A DNA stretch of 56,445 nucleotides. Origin: Clostridia bacterium. GTDB lineage: Bacteria > Bacillota > Clostridia > Oscillospirales > CAG-382. The DNA lies in assembly GCA_017456765.1 (NCBI GenBank), contig JAFTIR010000029.1, positions 1 to 56,445 of the forward strand, written 5' to 3'. The translations under genes and the position numbers were made by a program. The notes under the pieces were generated by a model. It was not told the DNA's origin, made no database searches, and saw nothing but the letters and a program-made list of their open reading frames with translations. Positions 14,351 to 22,525 of the stretch are shown here, in pieces (the first letter of the stretch is position 1; every line of letters starts with the position of its first letter).

Positions 14351-17119
14351 ATGAATTACACCAAAATTTCTTTGAATGGCACCTGGGAAATGAATTATGA
14401 TGAAAATGCATACCGTGGAATGGAAAATCCGTTTACGACGTCAATAGCAGCCTTTTCGGGAAAAACGGCGTGTATCGCAAATGCCGTTCCCGGCTATTGG
14501 GAAGATATGACAGAGCAGTTCAGATTTGCGCCTTTTTACTGTCGTCTGAGAATAAATCCCGAGTATGGACTTCAGCAGTATCCCATTTCCGATGTTGCGC
14601 CCGATATGGCGCTTCCGAATGTGGTGGGCAACTTCTTTTACCGTCGCACATTCGTGTGTGAGGATATTACAGAGCCGACTGTTTTGCACTTTGACGGAGT
14701 TCAGAATGCCGTATCGGCATGGATAAACGATGTTTATCTCGGTCGGCACGAGGGATATTCCACGCCCTTTGATTTTGAAATTCCGAAGGGTGTTTTGGTT
14801 TCCGGAGAAAACACAGTGTGCCTGTCTGTTTCCAATCACCGCCTTGAAGGATATTGCGGCGAGCCGATTTCGGGACTGACTTCCCGTGCGGCAAATGAAT
14901 GTACCGGCGGTATTACAGGCAATGTCGAGCTTCGTGTGTATAACTGCCCGCTTCGCGATGTGGCACTTCTGGTTTCAGACGATTTCGAAAATGTTGAGGT
15001 AAGGGTTGAAATGGCAGAACCTGCTGAAATTGCCTGGCAGATTTTTGACGGAGAAAGAGAATTGTCGGCAGGAAATGCCGATGGTAATTTTACATTTCAC
15101 ACTACGGGACTTGCACGTTGGAGCCCTGAAACCCCAAAGCTTTATACCCTGGTTGTTTCCTGTGGTAGCGGAAGTATAAAGCGTACCTTTGGTGTAAGAA
15201 AACTTATAGCAGACGGAGTACATTTTAAGCTTAACGGAATCCCGTATTATTTGCGCGGTGCTTGTGAGCATTGCTATTTTCCCGATACCATTCATCCCGC
15301 GCATGATAAAACATATTATCGATCAATCATAAAAGAACTCAAGAAGCTGGGCTTTAACTTTATCCGTTTCCATACCTATATTCCTGAAGAAGAATATATG
15401 CAGGCGGCAGATGAGCTGGGTATGCTTCTTCATGTGGAAAGTCCTAATAATACCACAGTGGAAGAATGGAAGGATATAGTAAAAATGTGCCGTCGTCACA
15501 CCTCGGTTGTGATATATTGCTGTGGTAATGAGCTTCTTTTGGACGAACCTTTTATTGAGCATCTCAGAAGGTGTGCCGACGAGGTACATAAGCAGACCGA
15601 CTCCCTGTTTTCACCCTTTTCCGCGCTCAGGGGACTTGAGTATTTCTTCCATGAACCCGAGCTTGCACATGAACTTGTGCACAAACCTTTTACGCACAAC
15701 CCCCGAAGATTCTCACTGGTGGGTGCTTTTAGCGATATGTATTCAAGCTATGCGAATAGTCGGTTCAGCTATAATTCGCTGACAATGGCAGATGCAGAGG
15801 AATCTGACGTGTGGAGTGACATCTATAAGAAACCGCGTGCAAGTCATGAGATTTGTATTGACGGTACATATACGGATCTTAGCCTGAAGGCTCGCTACAA
15901 AAATACCCGTGTGGGAAAAACGGAAATGTTCACATCGCTTGAGAAGCACCTTGAGGAAAAAGGGTTACTTAAAAAGGCACCCATTTTCTTCAAAAACTCC
16001 TGTGAGTGGCAAAGACGTGTCCGCAAATACTGTTTTGAAGAAATTCGCCGCAGTAATAATATGGCGGGCTATGATTTTTTGGGTCCCATCGATACCCATT
16101 GGCACACCTTTGGATATGATGTGGGAATGATGAACGAGTTTTATGAATTAAAGCCCGGAGAGACTGTTCGGAATGTTTTGATGTACAACTCCGAAACCGT
16201 GCTTCTTACTGACCTTAAGAGAAAAGTGAATTTTGCTTGTGGTGAATCACTTTCTTGCGGTATTTATACATCGTGTTATTATAAAGCTCCCCTTGAAAAT
16301 GCCAATCTTTCCATCCGCCTTGCATTAAACGGCAAGGTAATCGAGAGAAAAAGCATTACCATAGATTCTGTTGAAAACGGCAAGGTTTCAAAATTGTACG
16401 ACCTTTCGGTTTGCTTTCCCGATGTGGAAAAACCCTGTGCTATGAAACTGTATGCTTCGCTTGATTGCGGGGAACTGACTTGCGAAAATGAGTGGGAGCT
16501 TTACCTTTTCCCGAAGTCAGAGAAGGCGGACAGAAAAGAGCTTGTCGTGAAAGAGCAGATGACACAGGAAGAGCTTATAACGGCATTATCCGAAGGAAAA
16601 GATGTACTGCTTTTGGGAGCAGAACCCTTTGTAAAGCTTCCAACCACTTTCCGTATCGGACTTGCAGGTCGAACCTCAGGAAATCTTGCAACCATCGTTG
16701 CCGATCACCCGGCACTTACCGATATGCCTAACGAAGGTTTCTGCGGATGGCAGTTCTCGTCATTGATGGAGGGCGGAAATGCCATTTGCTTTGAGTGTGA
16801 TGATGTTCCCTTTAACCCCATTATTGAAGTTGCTTCAACTCATAAATATGCAATCCGTCAGGCGGCTATGTTTGAGTTTTCGGTTGGTGAGGGTAGACTC
16901 TTGGTGTGCGGCTTTAATTTTTCTGAAAACGACCCAGCTGCTTTATGGATGAAAGAGCGACTTGTCCGTTATATGACGAGTGATGAATTTAACCCCCAAG
17001 ATAACATCAGCACCAAGCAACTTCGCAAACTGATTCAAAGCGAGGTTACGAAGGCCACGGGCAATACAAACTTTGCATATAATTCTAACGATAAAACAGC
17101 AACAAGGAAGAGTAAATAA
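14351..17119 (+). CDS. Glycoside hydrolase family 2 protein, cytoplasmic
   Basis: 922 residues in GH2 order: N-terminal jelly-roll sugar-binding domain (about 1-190, FYRRTF and ENTVCLSVSN), an immunoglobulin-like domain (about 190-290), the TIM barrel from RGACEHCYFPD (near 300) and accessory C-terminal domains. The acid/base residue is probably Glu394 in CCGNELLL. The usual nucleophile motif is not obvious; Glu500 in SHEICIDGTY is the best candidate by position. No signal peptide is present, so it should act on imported oligosaccharide, releasing beta-linked galactose, glucuronic acid or mannose; specificity cannot be read. AAGGGGA precedes the ATG. It closes an operon that begins with sugar-acid aldolase and kinase genes, favouring a uronate or galactose-derived substrate by inference. 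Confidence 0.82.
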   Translation: MNYTKISLNGTWEMNYDENAYRGMENPFTTSIAAFSGKTACIANAVPGYWEDMTEQFRFAPFYCRLRINPEYGLQQYPISDVAPDMALPNVVGNFFYRRTFVCEDITEPTVLHFDGVQNAVSAWINDVYLGRHEGYSTPFDFEIPKGVLVSGENTVCLSVSNHRLEGYCGEPISGLTSRAANECTGGITGNVELRVYNCPLRDVALLVSDDFENVEVRVEMAEPAEIAWQIFDGERELSAGNADGNFTFHTTGLARWSPETPKLYTLVVSCGSGSIKRTFGVRKLIADGVHFKLNGIPYYLRGACEHCYFPDTIHPAHDKTYYRSIIKELKKLGFNFIRFHTYIPEEEYMQAADELGMLLHVESPNNTTVEEWKDIVKMCRRHTSVVIYCCGNELLLDEPFIEHLRRCADEVHKQTDSLFSPFSALRGLEYFFHEPELAHELVHKPFTHNPRRFSLVGAFSDMYSSYANSRFSYNSLTMADAEESDVWSDIYKKPRASHEICIDGTYTDLSLKARYKNTRVGKTEMFTSLEKHLEEKGLLKKAPIFFKNSCEWQRRVRKYCFEEIRRSNNMAGYDFLGPIDTHWHTFGYDVGMMNEFYELKPGETVRNVLMYNSETVLLTDLKRKVNFACGESLSCGIYTSCYYKAPLENANLSIRLALNGKVIERKSITIDSVENGKVSKLYDLSVCFPDVEKPCAMKLYASLDCGELTCENEWELYLFPKSEKADRKELVVKEQMTQEELITALSEGKDVLLLGAEPFVKLPTTFRIGLAGRTSGNLATIVADHPALTDMPNEGFCGWQFSSLMEGGNAICFECDDVPFNPIIEVASTHKYAIRQAAMFEFSVGEGRLLVCGFNFSENDPAALWMKERLVRYMTSDEFNPQDNISTKQLRKLIQSEVTKATGNTNFAYNSNDKTATRKSK

Positions 17120-17156
17120 CAGATTTTTGAATTGTCATCATAAAATTTTGCAAAAA

Positions 17157-17185
17157 AGCCACGGCTCTGCCGTGGCTCTCTTTTT
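17157..17185. terminator. Bidirectional terminator between convergent operons
   Basis: Perfect 9-bp GC-rich stem (17157-17165 with 17169-17177), three-base loop, T run 17181-17185 on the right and an A6 run on the left. It ends the seven-gene rightward operon and the nine-gene leftward operon. Confidence 0.85.
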
Positions 17186-17204
17186 ACTTATTCACTCTTA
17201 CTTC

Positions 17205-18452
17205 TTACCTCTTACCTCGTATAATATCCCCGAATTTCAGTGGCTCGTCCACTTCAATGGAAAATCTCATCTGAGGGTGCGGACAGGAATCAATGTCCTC
17301 GCCGTCCTCGTTTTTCATGCCTTTGAGAATTATATCACGAGTCTTTACACCGGGCGATACAAGCTCGCAAACCTCGTCACATAACGCCTTGTTTCTCTGA
17401 ATGAGAGTTGCCCTCTTTGTTACATCGTCGTAGCTTTCAACCGTTGCAATAAATGCTTTGTCGCGAATGTAACCGCCGTCCTTTGTTATCTGAGCATTCT
17501 CCTGTGGCTCATCAAAGAAATATCCCGTGCCGTATTCTCTGTGGCTTACACATTCAAGCTCTCGCATAAAGCTTTCGTCAAAAACATAAGAGTCGGGGTT
17601 TTCCATGTACCGCACAAGCTCTGTTTTGTAGGCGTTTGCCGTGACAGCAGTGTAGTACGCACTCTTGACTCTGCCTTCAATCTTGAAAGAGTCAATGCCC
17701 GCATTCACAAGCTCAGGGATATGTCCAATCATACACATGTCTTTAGAGGAAAACATGAATGTTCCTCTCTCGTTCTGTACAAGAGATACGATTTCCTCGG
17801 GTCTCTTTTTTTCAAAGATTTCCGCATACTGTTCCTTGTCAAAATATTCCCAGCGGCAGGGCTGTGAACAGTTACCTCTGTTTGAGTCACGACCTGAGAA
17901 AAAGTTTGAAAGCAGACATCTTCCTGAGTAGGAAACGCACATAGCCCCGTGAATAAAGGCTTCAAGCTCAAGCTCGGCAGGGATAGCGTCTCTTATTTTT
18001 CTTATTTCCGAAAGGCGAAGCTCACGGGCAAGAACTATTCTTTTTGCTCCCATGGAATGCCACATCTTGCAGGCTTCGGAATTTACTGTACTCGCCTGTG
18101 TAGAAACATGAAGCTCGATTGACGGCGAATAAGTCTTTGCAAGGGAGAAAACGCCCAAATCCGAAATAATAAGTGCATCCGGCTTTGCCTCATTTTCGAG
18201 AAAGCGAAGATAGTCGGGAAGAAGATGAAGCTCGTCCTCGTGTGGAAGAACGTTTACCGTAACATAAACCTTGACATTTCGCTCGTGGGCGAATTTTACT
18301 GCCTCACACAGTTCTTCTCTTGTGAAGTTGTCGGATGCCGTACGCATACCGAACATTGTTCCTGCAAGGTAAACTGCGTCCGCGCCGTAAAGAATTGCAA
18401 ACTTCATTTTTTCAAAGTTACCTGCAGGGGATAGAATTTCGGGTCTTTTCAA
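17205..18452 (-). CDS. Peptidase U32 family protein, TrhP/YrrO-like tRNA hydroxylation factor
   Basis: 415 residues starting with TTG at 18452, with AGAGGTAA seven bases upstream. The opening PEILSPAGNFEKMKFAILYG and the cysteine set of EAFIHGAMCVSYSGRC and GNCSQPCR are the signature of family U32. Members of this family (TrhP, RlhA) take part in prephenate-dependent hydroxylation of uridine or cytidine in tRNA and rRNA rather than proteolysis. Adjacency to mltG mirrors the Bacillus subtilis yrrL (mltG)-yrrN-yrrO order, supporting a TrhP-like role in forming 5-hydroxyuridine at the tRNA wobble position. A second U32 subunit is not in the window. Confidence 0.85.
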   Translation of the reverse strand: MKRPEILSPAGNFEKMKFAILYGADAVYLAGTMFGMRTASDNFTREELCEAVKFAHERNVKVYVTVNVLPHEDELHLLPDYLRFLENEAKPDALIISDLGVFSLAKTYSPSIELHVSTQASTVNSEACKMWHSMGAKRIVLARELRLSEIRKIRDAIPAELELEAFIHGAMCVSYSGRCLLSNFFSGRDSNRGNCSQPCRWEYFDKEQYAEIFEKKRPEEIVSLVQNERGTFMFSSKDMCMIGHIPELVNAGIDSFKIEGRVKSAYYTAVTANAYKTELVRYMENPDSYVFDESFMRELECVSHREYGTGYFFDEPQENAQITKDGGYIRDKAFIATVESYDDVTKRATLIQRNKALCDEVCELVSPGVKTRDIILKGMKNEDGEDIDSCPHPQMRFSIEVDEPLKFGDIIRGKR

Positions 18453-18463
18453 TTTGTTACCTC

Positions 18464-20008
18464 TTAGTTGTAAGCGTTGATATGATCATTGAATTTATTG
18501 GAGAATATGGTTTCACCATTAGAATTTGTATAGAAGAAATAGAAGTTGGTTTGCTCCGGATAAAGGGCTGCATGAAGAGCTTCAGTACCGGGATTGCAGA
18601 TAGCACCCGGAGGAAGTCCCTTGTTGAGGTAGGTGTTGTAGGGATGCTGTCTTGACTGGTTGTCACCGGCATCAAGTTTTTTCTTTTCACCCTGGAAAGA
18701 GTAGAGTGTTGCAGCGTCTGAATCGAGGAACGGATATGCACCTGCATGGTTTAAACGGTTGTGGAATACTGAGGATATTTTATAAAAGTCCTCGGCATTG
18801 TCACCTTCGGCTTCAATCATTGATGCAAGTGTAACTACCTCATCTACAGTGAGTCCAAGCTCCAGACATCTTTCAAAATAGGCGTCCTCAAACTTGCTGT
18901 TAAAATTGTCGAGGAATTTTGTTATTATTGAGTCGAGGTTTTCGCCGACATAAAAATCATACGTATCGGGGAAAAGGTAACCCTCAAGTAAATAGAACCT
19001 TTCAGATTCTATCTTGCCGTTTTCATCCTTGATTTTATTAAAATCTTCAAGGAAAGCATAATCATAAACTGCTGTATTTAATTTCTCCTTGAACTCATCT
19101 ACTTTGTCTTTTGGAATTACGCGTTTTTCCACAAAAAGGTCAATTATTTCATAAACGGTGTAACCCTCAGGGATTGTAACACGCACAATTTCTGTTGAAT
19201 ATGCAGATTCCGCAAGCAATGAAATAATCTTGTCGTATCCGAAATTGGAATTAAGCACATGCTTACCGGAAATAAAATCTCCGGTATAATAGCTTTTACC
19301 ATCCATTCTGAGACCTGAGTAGATTTTGTATATTGATGGGTATTTAATAACACCCTTTTCTTCGAGTTCCTTGGCAACATCATGGATGGTTGCGTTTTTC
19401 TTAATGTTGATTGTTATTTCCTTATCCTCTTTGACAAAGGCAAAAACATCGTTTCCAACCTTGATTGCCGTAACCGAAAGGACTACGCTGACGGTAATAA
19501 CACAAATAAGATAAATGAGAACCTTCAAGCCGCCGGGAAGGTGTCTTTTTTTCTTCTTCTTTTTCTTATCCTGCGGCTCGACTTTTTTTACAACCAGTTC
19601 GTCAAAATCGTCAAGGCTGATTCCACCTTGCGCGCCCCTTGCATAAACTGAAGTTTTCGGTTTGCTTTGAGTAACAGGCTTTGGTTGGGGTTTGGGTTCG
19701 GGTTTTACATCTGGCAAAGGAGCTTTGGCAGTTATTGCACCGGTAGCTATGTTATCAATCCTTGTAGGAGCATCGTTACTGTGCTCGTTGTTCTTGATTT
19801 CGTCTGCTTTTTTCTTTTGCAGAATGTCAAGAATATCGTCAATATTGTCTTCGCTGTCTTTATTGTCTTCTTCAACACTGTTTATATTGTTGATTTCGTG
19901 GGCGTTGTCAATGGCACTGTTGGGATTATTCTCGGAACCTGTGTCCGCAGTATTGATAATATCATTGTTCATGTTGTCATCAGCGCTATTGTTCGGATTG
20001 TTGTTCAA
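18464..20008 (-). CDS. mltG: Endolytic murein transglycosylase MltG with long acidic cytoplasmic tail
   Basis: 514 residues from TTG 20008, with AAAGGAG eight bases upstream; frame upstream of this runs into the preceding gene. Residues 1-150 are low-complexity and rich in Asn, Asp and Pro/Lys (DVKPEPKPQPKPVTQSKPK), followed by a basic stretch KKKKKKRHLPGG and one transmembrane helix (about 155-178). The extracellular YceG/MltG domain follows, with catalytic Glu399 in ASMIEAEGDN. MltG cuts nascent peptidoglycan glycan strands at the membrane and sets their length. The neighbouring U32 gene is the usual partner in Bacillota. The acidic/asparagine-rich tail is much longer than in E. coli MltG and may be a protein-interaction region. 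Confidence 0.9.
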   Translation of the reverse strand: MNNNPNNSADDNMNNDIINTADTGSENNPNSAIDNAHEINNINSVEEDNKDSEDNIDDILDILQKKKADEIKNNEHSNDAPTRIDNIATGAITAKAPLPDVKPEPKPQPKPVTQSKPKTSVYARGAQGGISLDDFDELVVKKVEPQDKKKKKKKRHLPGGLKVLIYLICVITVSVVLSVTAIKVGNDVFAFVKEDKEITINIKKNATIHDVAKELEEKGVIKYPSIYKIYSGLRMDGKSYYTGDFISGKHVLNSNFGYDKIISLLAESAYSTEIVRVTIPEGYTVYEIIDLFVEKRVIPKDKVDEFKEKLNTAVYDYAFLEDFNKIKDENGKIESERFYLLEGYLFPDTYDFYVGENLDSIITKFLDNFNSKFEDAYFERCLELGLTVDEVVTLASMIEAEGDNAEDFYKISSVFHNRLNHAGAYPFLDSDAATLYSFQGEKKKLDAGDNQSRQHPYNTYLNKGLPPGAICNPGTEALHAALYPEQTNFYFFYTNSNGETIFSNKFNDHINAYN

Positions 20009-20027
20009 ATCAATTCTCCTTTCGCTT

Positions 20028-20903
20028 TTACATTTCCCATCTTGTACTGCTTCCTGCAGGAAGAACAGCACCGGTTGTGGTTACTGGAATACCGATTTCG
20101 TCGCTCTCAACCTTTCCGCCAAATTTGTCGGCATAATGGAGCTTTGCAATATATCCGACTGTCGAAGCAGAAAGACCTGTTGTATAAGAATTTATTATTA
20201 CAAACAGAGGGTTTTCGGAAATAAGTTCGCTTGTCAAAGCAATAAGACTGTCAACATCATCTTCAAGTTTCCATATTTCACCGCCCGGACCTCTGCCGTA
20301 GGAGGGAGGATCCATGATGATTGCGTCGTATTTGTGTCCGCGTCTTATTTCACGTTCTATAAACTTCTTGCAGTCATCTACAATGTAACGGATAGGTGCA
20401 TCGGAAAGTCCAGAGAGAGCCGCGTTTTCCTTGCACCAGGCAACAATACCCTTTGATGCGTCAACATGGCACACAGATGCACCTGCATTTGCCGCCGCAA
20501 TGGTGGCAATTCCTGTGTAGCCAAAAAGATTGAGTACACTTATGGGACGGCCGGCGCTTCTTATTTTGGAGTCAATAAAATCCCAGTTTGAGGCTTGTTC
20601 GGGGAAAACACCCGTATGCTTGAAGCCTGTTGGACGTACACAGAAGGTAAGACCCTTTCTCTGTATGTTCCAGCCGACATTAAGCTCGTCGCCTGAGAGA
20701 TTTTTGATGTCCCAGGCGCCGCCGCCCTTTGATGAACGGATGTATCTTGCATTGTACTTTTTCCATACAGGATGCTTTTTTGCATTTTTCCATATAACCT
20801 GAGGGTCGGGACGGACTAAGATTATGTCGCCCCAGCGTTCAAGCCTTTCTCCGTCGGAGCAGTCTAAAAGCTCGTAGTCTTCAAAGTCTTTTGTGTACCA
20901 CAT
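20028..20903 (-). CDS. Class I SAM-dependent methyltransferase, RlmI-like without PUA domain
   Basis: 291 residues. A beta-rich N-terminus precedes a Rossmann-fold methyltransferase: motif I LNLFGYTGIATIAAANAGAS (near 120-140), acidic HVDAS after strand 2, DDCKKF for the adenine contact and the catalytic IMDPPSYGRGP motif (near 202-212). This order matches COG1092 23S rRNA (cytosine-C5) methyltransferases such as RlmI, but the N-terminal PUA RNA-binding domain is missing. It is likely to methylate an RNA base; target unproven. AAAGGAA lies upstream of the ATG and the stop is 19 nt before mltG. Confidence 0.82.
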   Translation of the reverse strand: MWYTKDFEDYELLDCSDGERLERWGDIILVRPDPQVIWKNAKKHPVWKKYNARYIRSSKGGGAWDIKNLSGDELNVGWNIQRKGLTFCVRPTGFKHTGVFPEQASNWDFIDSKIRSAGRPISVLNLFGYTGIATIAAANAGASVCHVDASKGIVAWCKENAALSGLSDAPIRYIVDDCKKFIEREIRRGHKYDAIIMDPPSYGRGPGGEIWKLEDDVDSLIALTSELISENPLFVIINSYTTGLSASTVGYIAKLHYADKFGGKVESDEIGIPVTTTGAVLPAGSSTRWEM

Positions 20904-20926
20904 AGTTGTTCCTTTCGGTGGGTGAG

Positions 20927-22027
20927 TTAATTGCAGTATAATGTAAGATAGTCAAAGTCGCCGTAGGGGATGTTTAAAGAATCATCCTTTGCGACAGAGA
21001 TTTCGAGTGTATAGATGAATTTGCCCGTGGGATTTGTGAGCTTTGCTGTTGTCATAGAGACAGTTTTTGATTTTCCTCTCGCGTTTATTACATTGTCAAG
21101 AGATATGCCGTCAATGATAAGCTTTGCTTTGTCGGCATTTGTGTTTTTGAATAAAAGGGTGGGAGCAGGAGGAACAGACTCAAGCTCATTTAATCTCTTC
21201 AAATTTCTGATTTCAAGATTTTCGGGAGTTGATGCAAGTGAAAAATAAGCACTTGCTTTCCCGTCTTTTGAAACTCTGTCAATAATGTAGAGTTTGATAT
21301 TCTCAAGTGTTGCATCGCTAAGTGCAAAATCTGAAAACAACTTGAAGAAAGAAAATGAAAGTCTTGCGTTTACGTTTTCTATATTAACATTCTCTGCCTT
21401 TCCGCATAAAAACTCTATAAAACTGTCGCAGAATGAAACCGAAACGTTTCGTATGTCCAGCCCGTCTATGTCGCATAGTCTGTTTTGCTTTGCACATTGA
21501 ATGACATTTACAGCAGACTTTACAGTACAATTCTTAAAAGTTACCTTTAAGCATTTGCCGGTCAGCACCAGAGCATCGCTCATTCCGTTGAATGTAACAT
21601 TTACAACCGATGCATATTCGCAAGAGTCAAATACAATGCTTCCTATACCTGTCGGTGCATTAACCGAACAGTTTGAAATTCGTATATTCTGGCAATTTTT
21701 AAAACAAAAAGCATTGCATTTTGTGCCGTCTTTTATACCAAAAAGTCCCCCGCAGATTTCAAGTGAAGAAGCATCTTTGGCATAAATAAAACTATCTGCA
21801 TTATCATTTTCGGGGGCAAATATGATATTTGCATTGGCATGAAAATGAAGTTTTGTGTTTGAACTTAGGGTTATTGACTTTGTAAAAAGGTATGTGCCGA
21901 ATGGAAAGCTGATAAGACTTTCACCGTTTTCAAGTGCTTTTGACAAAGCAACTGAGCAGTCTGTCTTTCCGTCAGCCACCGCACCGTATGAAAGAATGTC
22001 TGTACCGTAAATTAAATTTTCACTCAT
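20927..22027 (-). CDS. Right-handed parallel beta-helix protein (pectate-lyase-3-like), function unknown
   Basis: 366 residues. The start (ILSYGAVADGKTDCSVALSKAL) is the family entry motif of Pectate_lyase_3/GH28-like helices, and the middle (about 90-260) is a run of short beta repeats such as NCQNIRISNCSV and KCLKVTFKNCTV. No catalytic acid cluster that I can identify and no signal peptide or anchor is present, which is unusual for a carbohydrate-active beta-helix. It starts four bases after the Sfp-type gene and is in the same operon. It could be a degenerate lyase/hydrolase or a structural scaffold; I do not assign a function. Confidence 0.6.
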   Translation of the reverse strand: MSENLIYGTDILSYGAVADGKTDCSVALSKALENGESLISFPFGTYLFTKSITLSSNTKLHFHANANIIFAPENDNADSFIYAKDASSLEICGGLFGIKDGTKCNAFCFKNCQNIRISNCSVNAPTGIGSIVFDSCEYASVVNVTFNGMSDALVLTGKCLKVTFKNCTVKSAVNVIQCAKQNRLCDIDGLDIRNVSVSFCDSFIEFLCGKAENVNIENVNARLSFSFFKLFSDFALSDATLENIKLYIIDRVSKDGKASAYFSLASTPENLEIRNLKRLNELESVPPAPTLLFKNTNADKAKLIIDGISLDNVINARGKSKTVSMTTAKLTNPTGKFIYTLEISVAKDDSLNIPYGDFDYLTLYCN

Positions 22028-22031
22028 AGTA

Positions 22032-22523
22032 TTATTCCCTGTAAATGTATATTACTAAATTTTTGTCATTTTCGATTTTTTCAAAACAAGAAAGAGTGGT
22101 CACATCGCACTTTGAAAGGGAAGAAATCCCCTCGCCTGTAAATTTGACATATGCCTCTTTCTTTACCCATATGTCGAGAAAGGCTTCGTCTTTGTCTTCG
22201 GCACTCTCAATCAAAGCGCATTCGTTTTGTGTAAAGAACTTTCCCATGATAGCATCACGCCTTGGCATTTTTCTGCCGACTTTTTCCGCATCAATGCCGA
22301 AAGCTTCTTTGTCAACGCCGACTATCACAGTGTCATCTGTGTGTGTAACACCGATAAAAAGCGGATATTCAATATAAGGCTTTCCAAGTTGTGTTCTTTT
22401 TATTTCTCCGTCATATGGGGCAAGGGAATGCCCCGAAATGTAATAGTTCAGGGATTCCCTTATCAACATATCTGTTTGTTCTCTTTTGTGACCCTTGTCT
22501 TTGTCATAAAAGTAGAGTTTCAT
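22032..22523 (-). CDS. 4'-phosphopantetheinyl transferase, Sfp-type
   Basis: 163 residues. The magnesium and CoA motifs of the superfamily are present: FGIDAEKVG (near 86-94) and WVKKEAYVKFTGEG (near 135-148), with the His of GVTHTDD earlier. The enzyme attaches phosphopantetheine from CoA to a carrier-protein serine. At 163 residues it is shorter than Bacillus Sfp (about 224). No polyketide or peptide synthetase is in the window, so the target may be the fatty-acid acyl carrier protein or a product elsewhere. It begins two bases after gyrA ends. Confidence 0.85.
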   Translation of the reverse strand: MKLYFYDKDKGHKREQTDMLIRESLNYYISGHSLAPYDGEIKRTQLGKPYIEYPLFIGVTHTDDTVIVGVDKEAFGIDAEKVGRKMPRRDAIMGKFFTQNECALIESAEDKDEAFLDIWVKKEAYVKFTGEGISSLSKCDVTTLSCFEKIENDKNLVIYIYRE

Positions 22524-22525
22524 TT

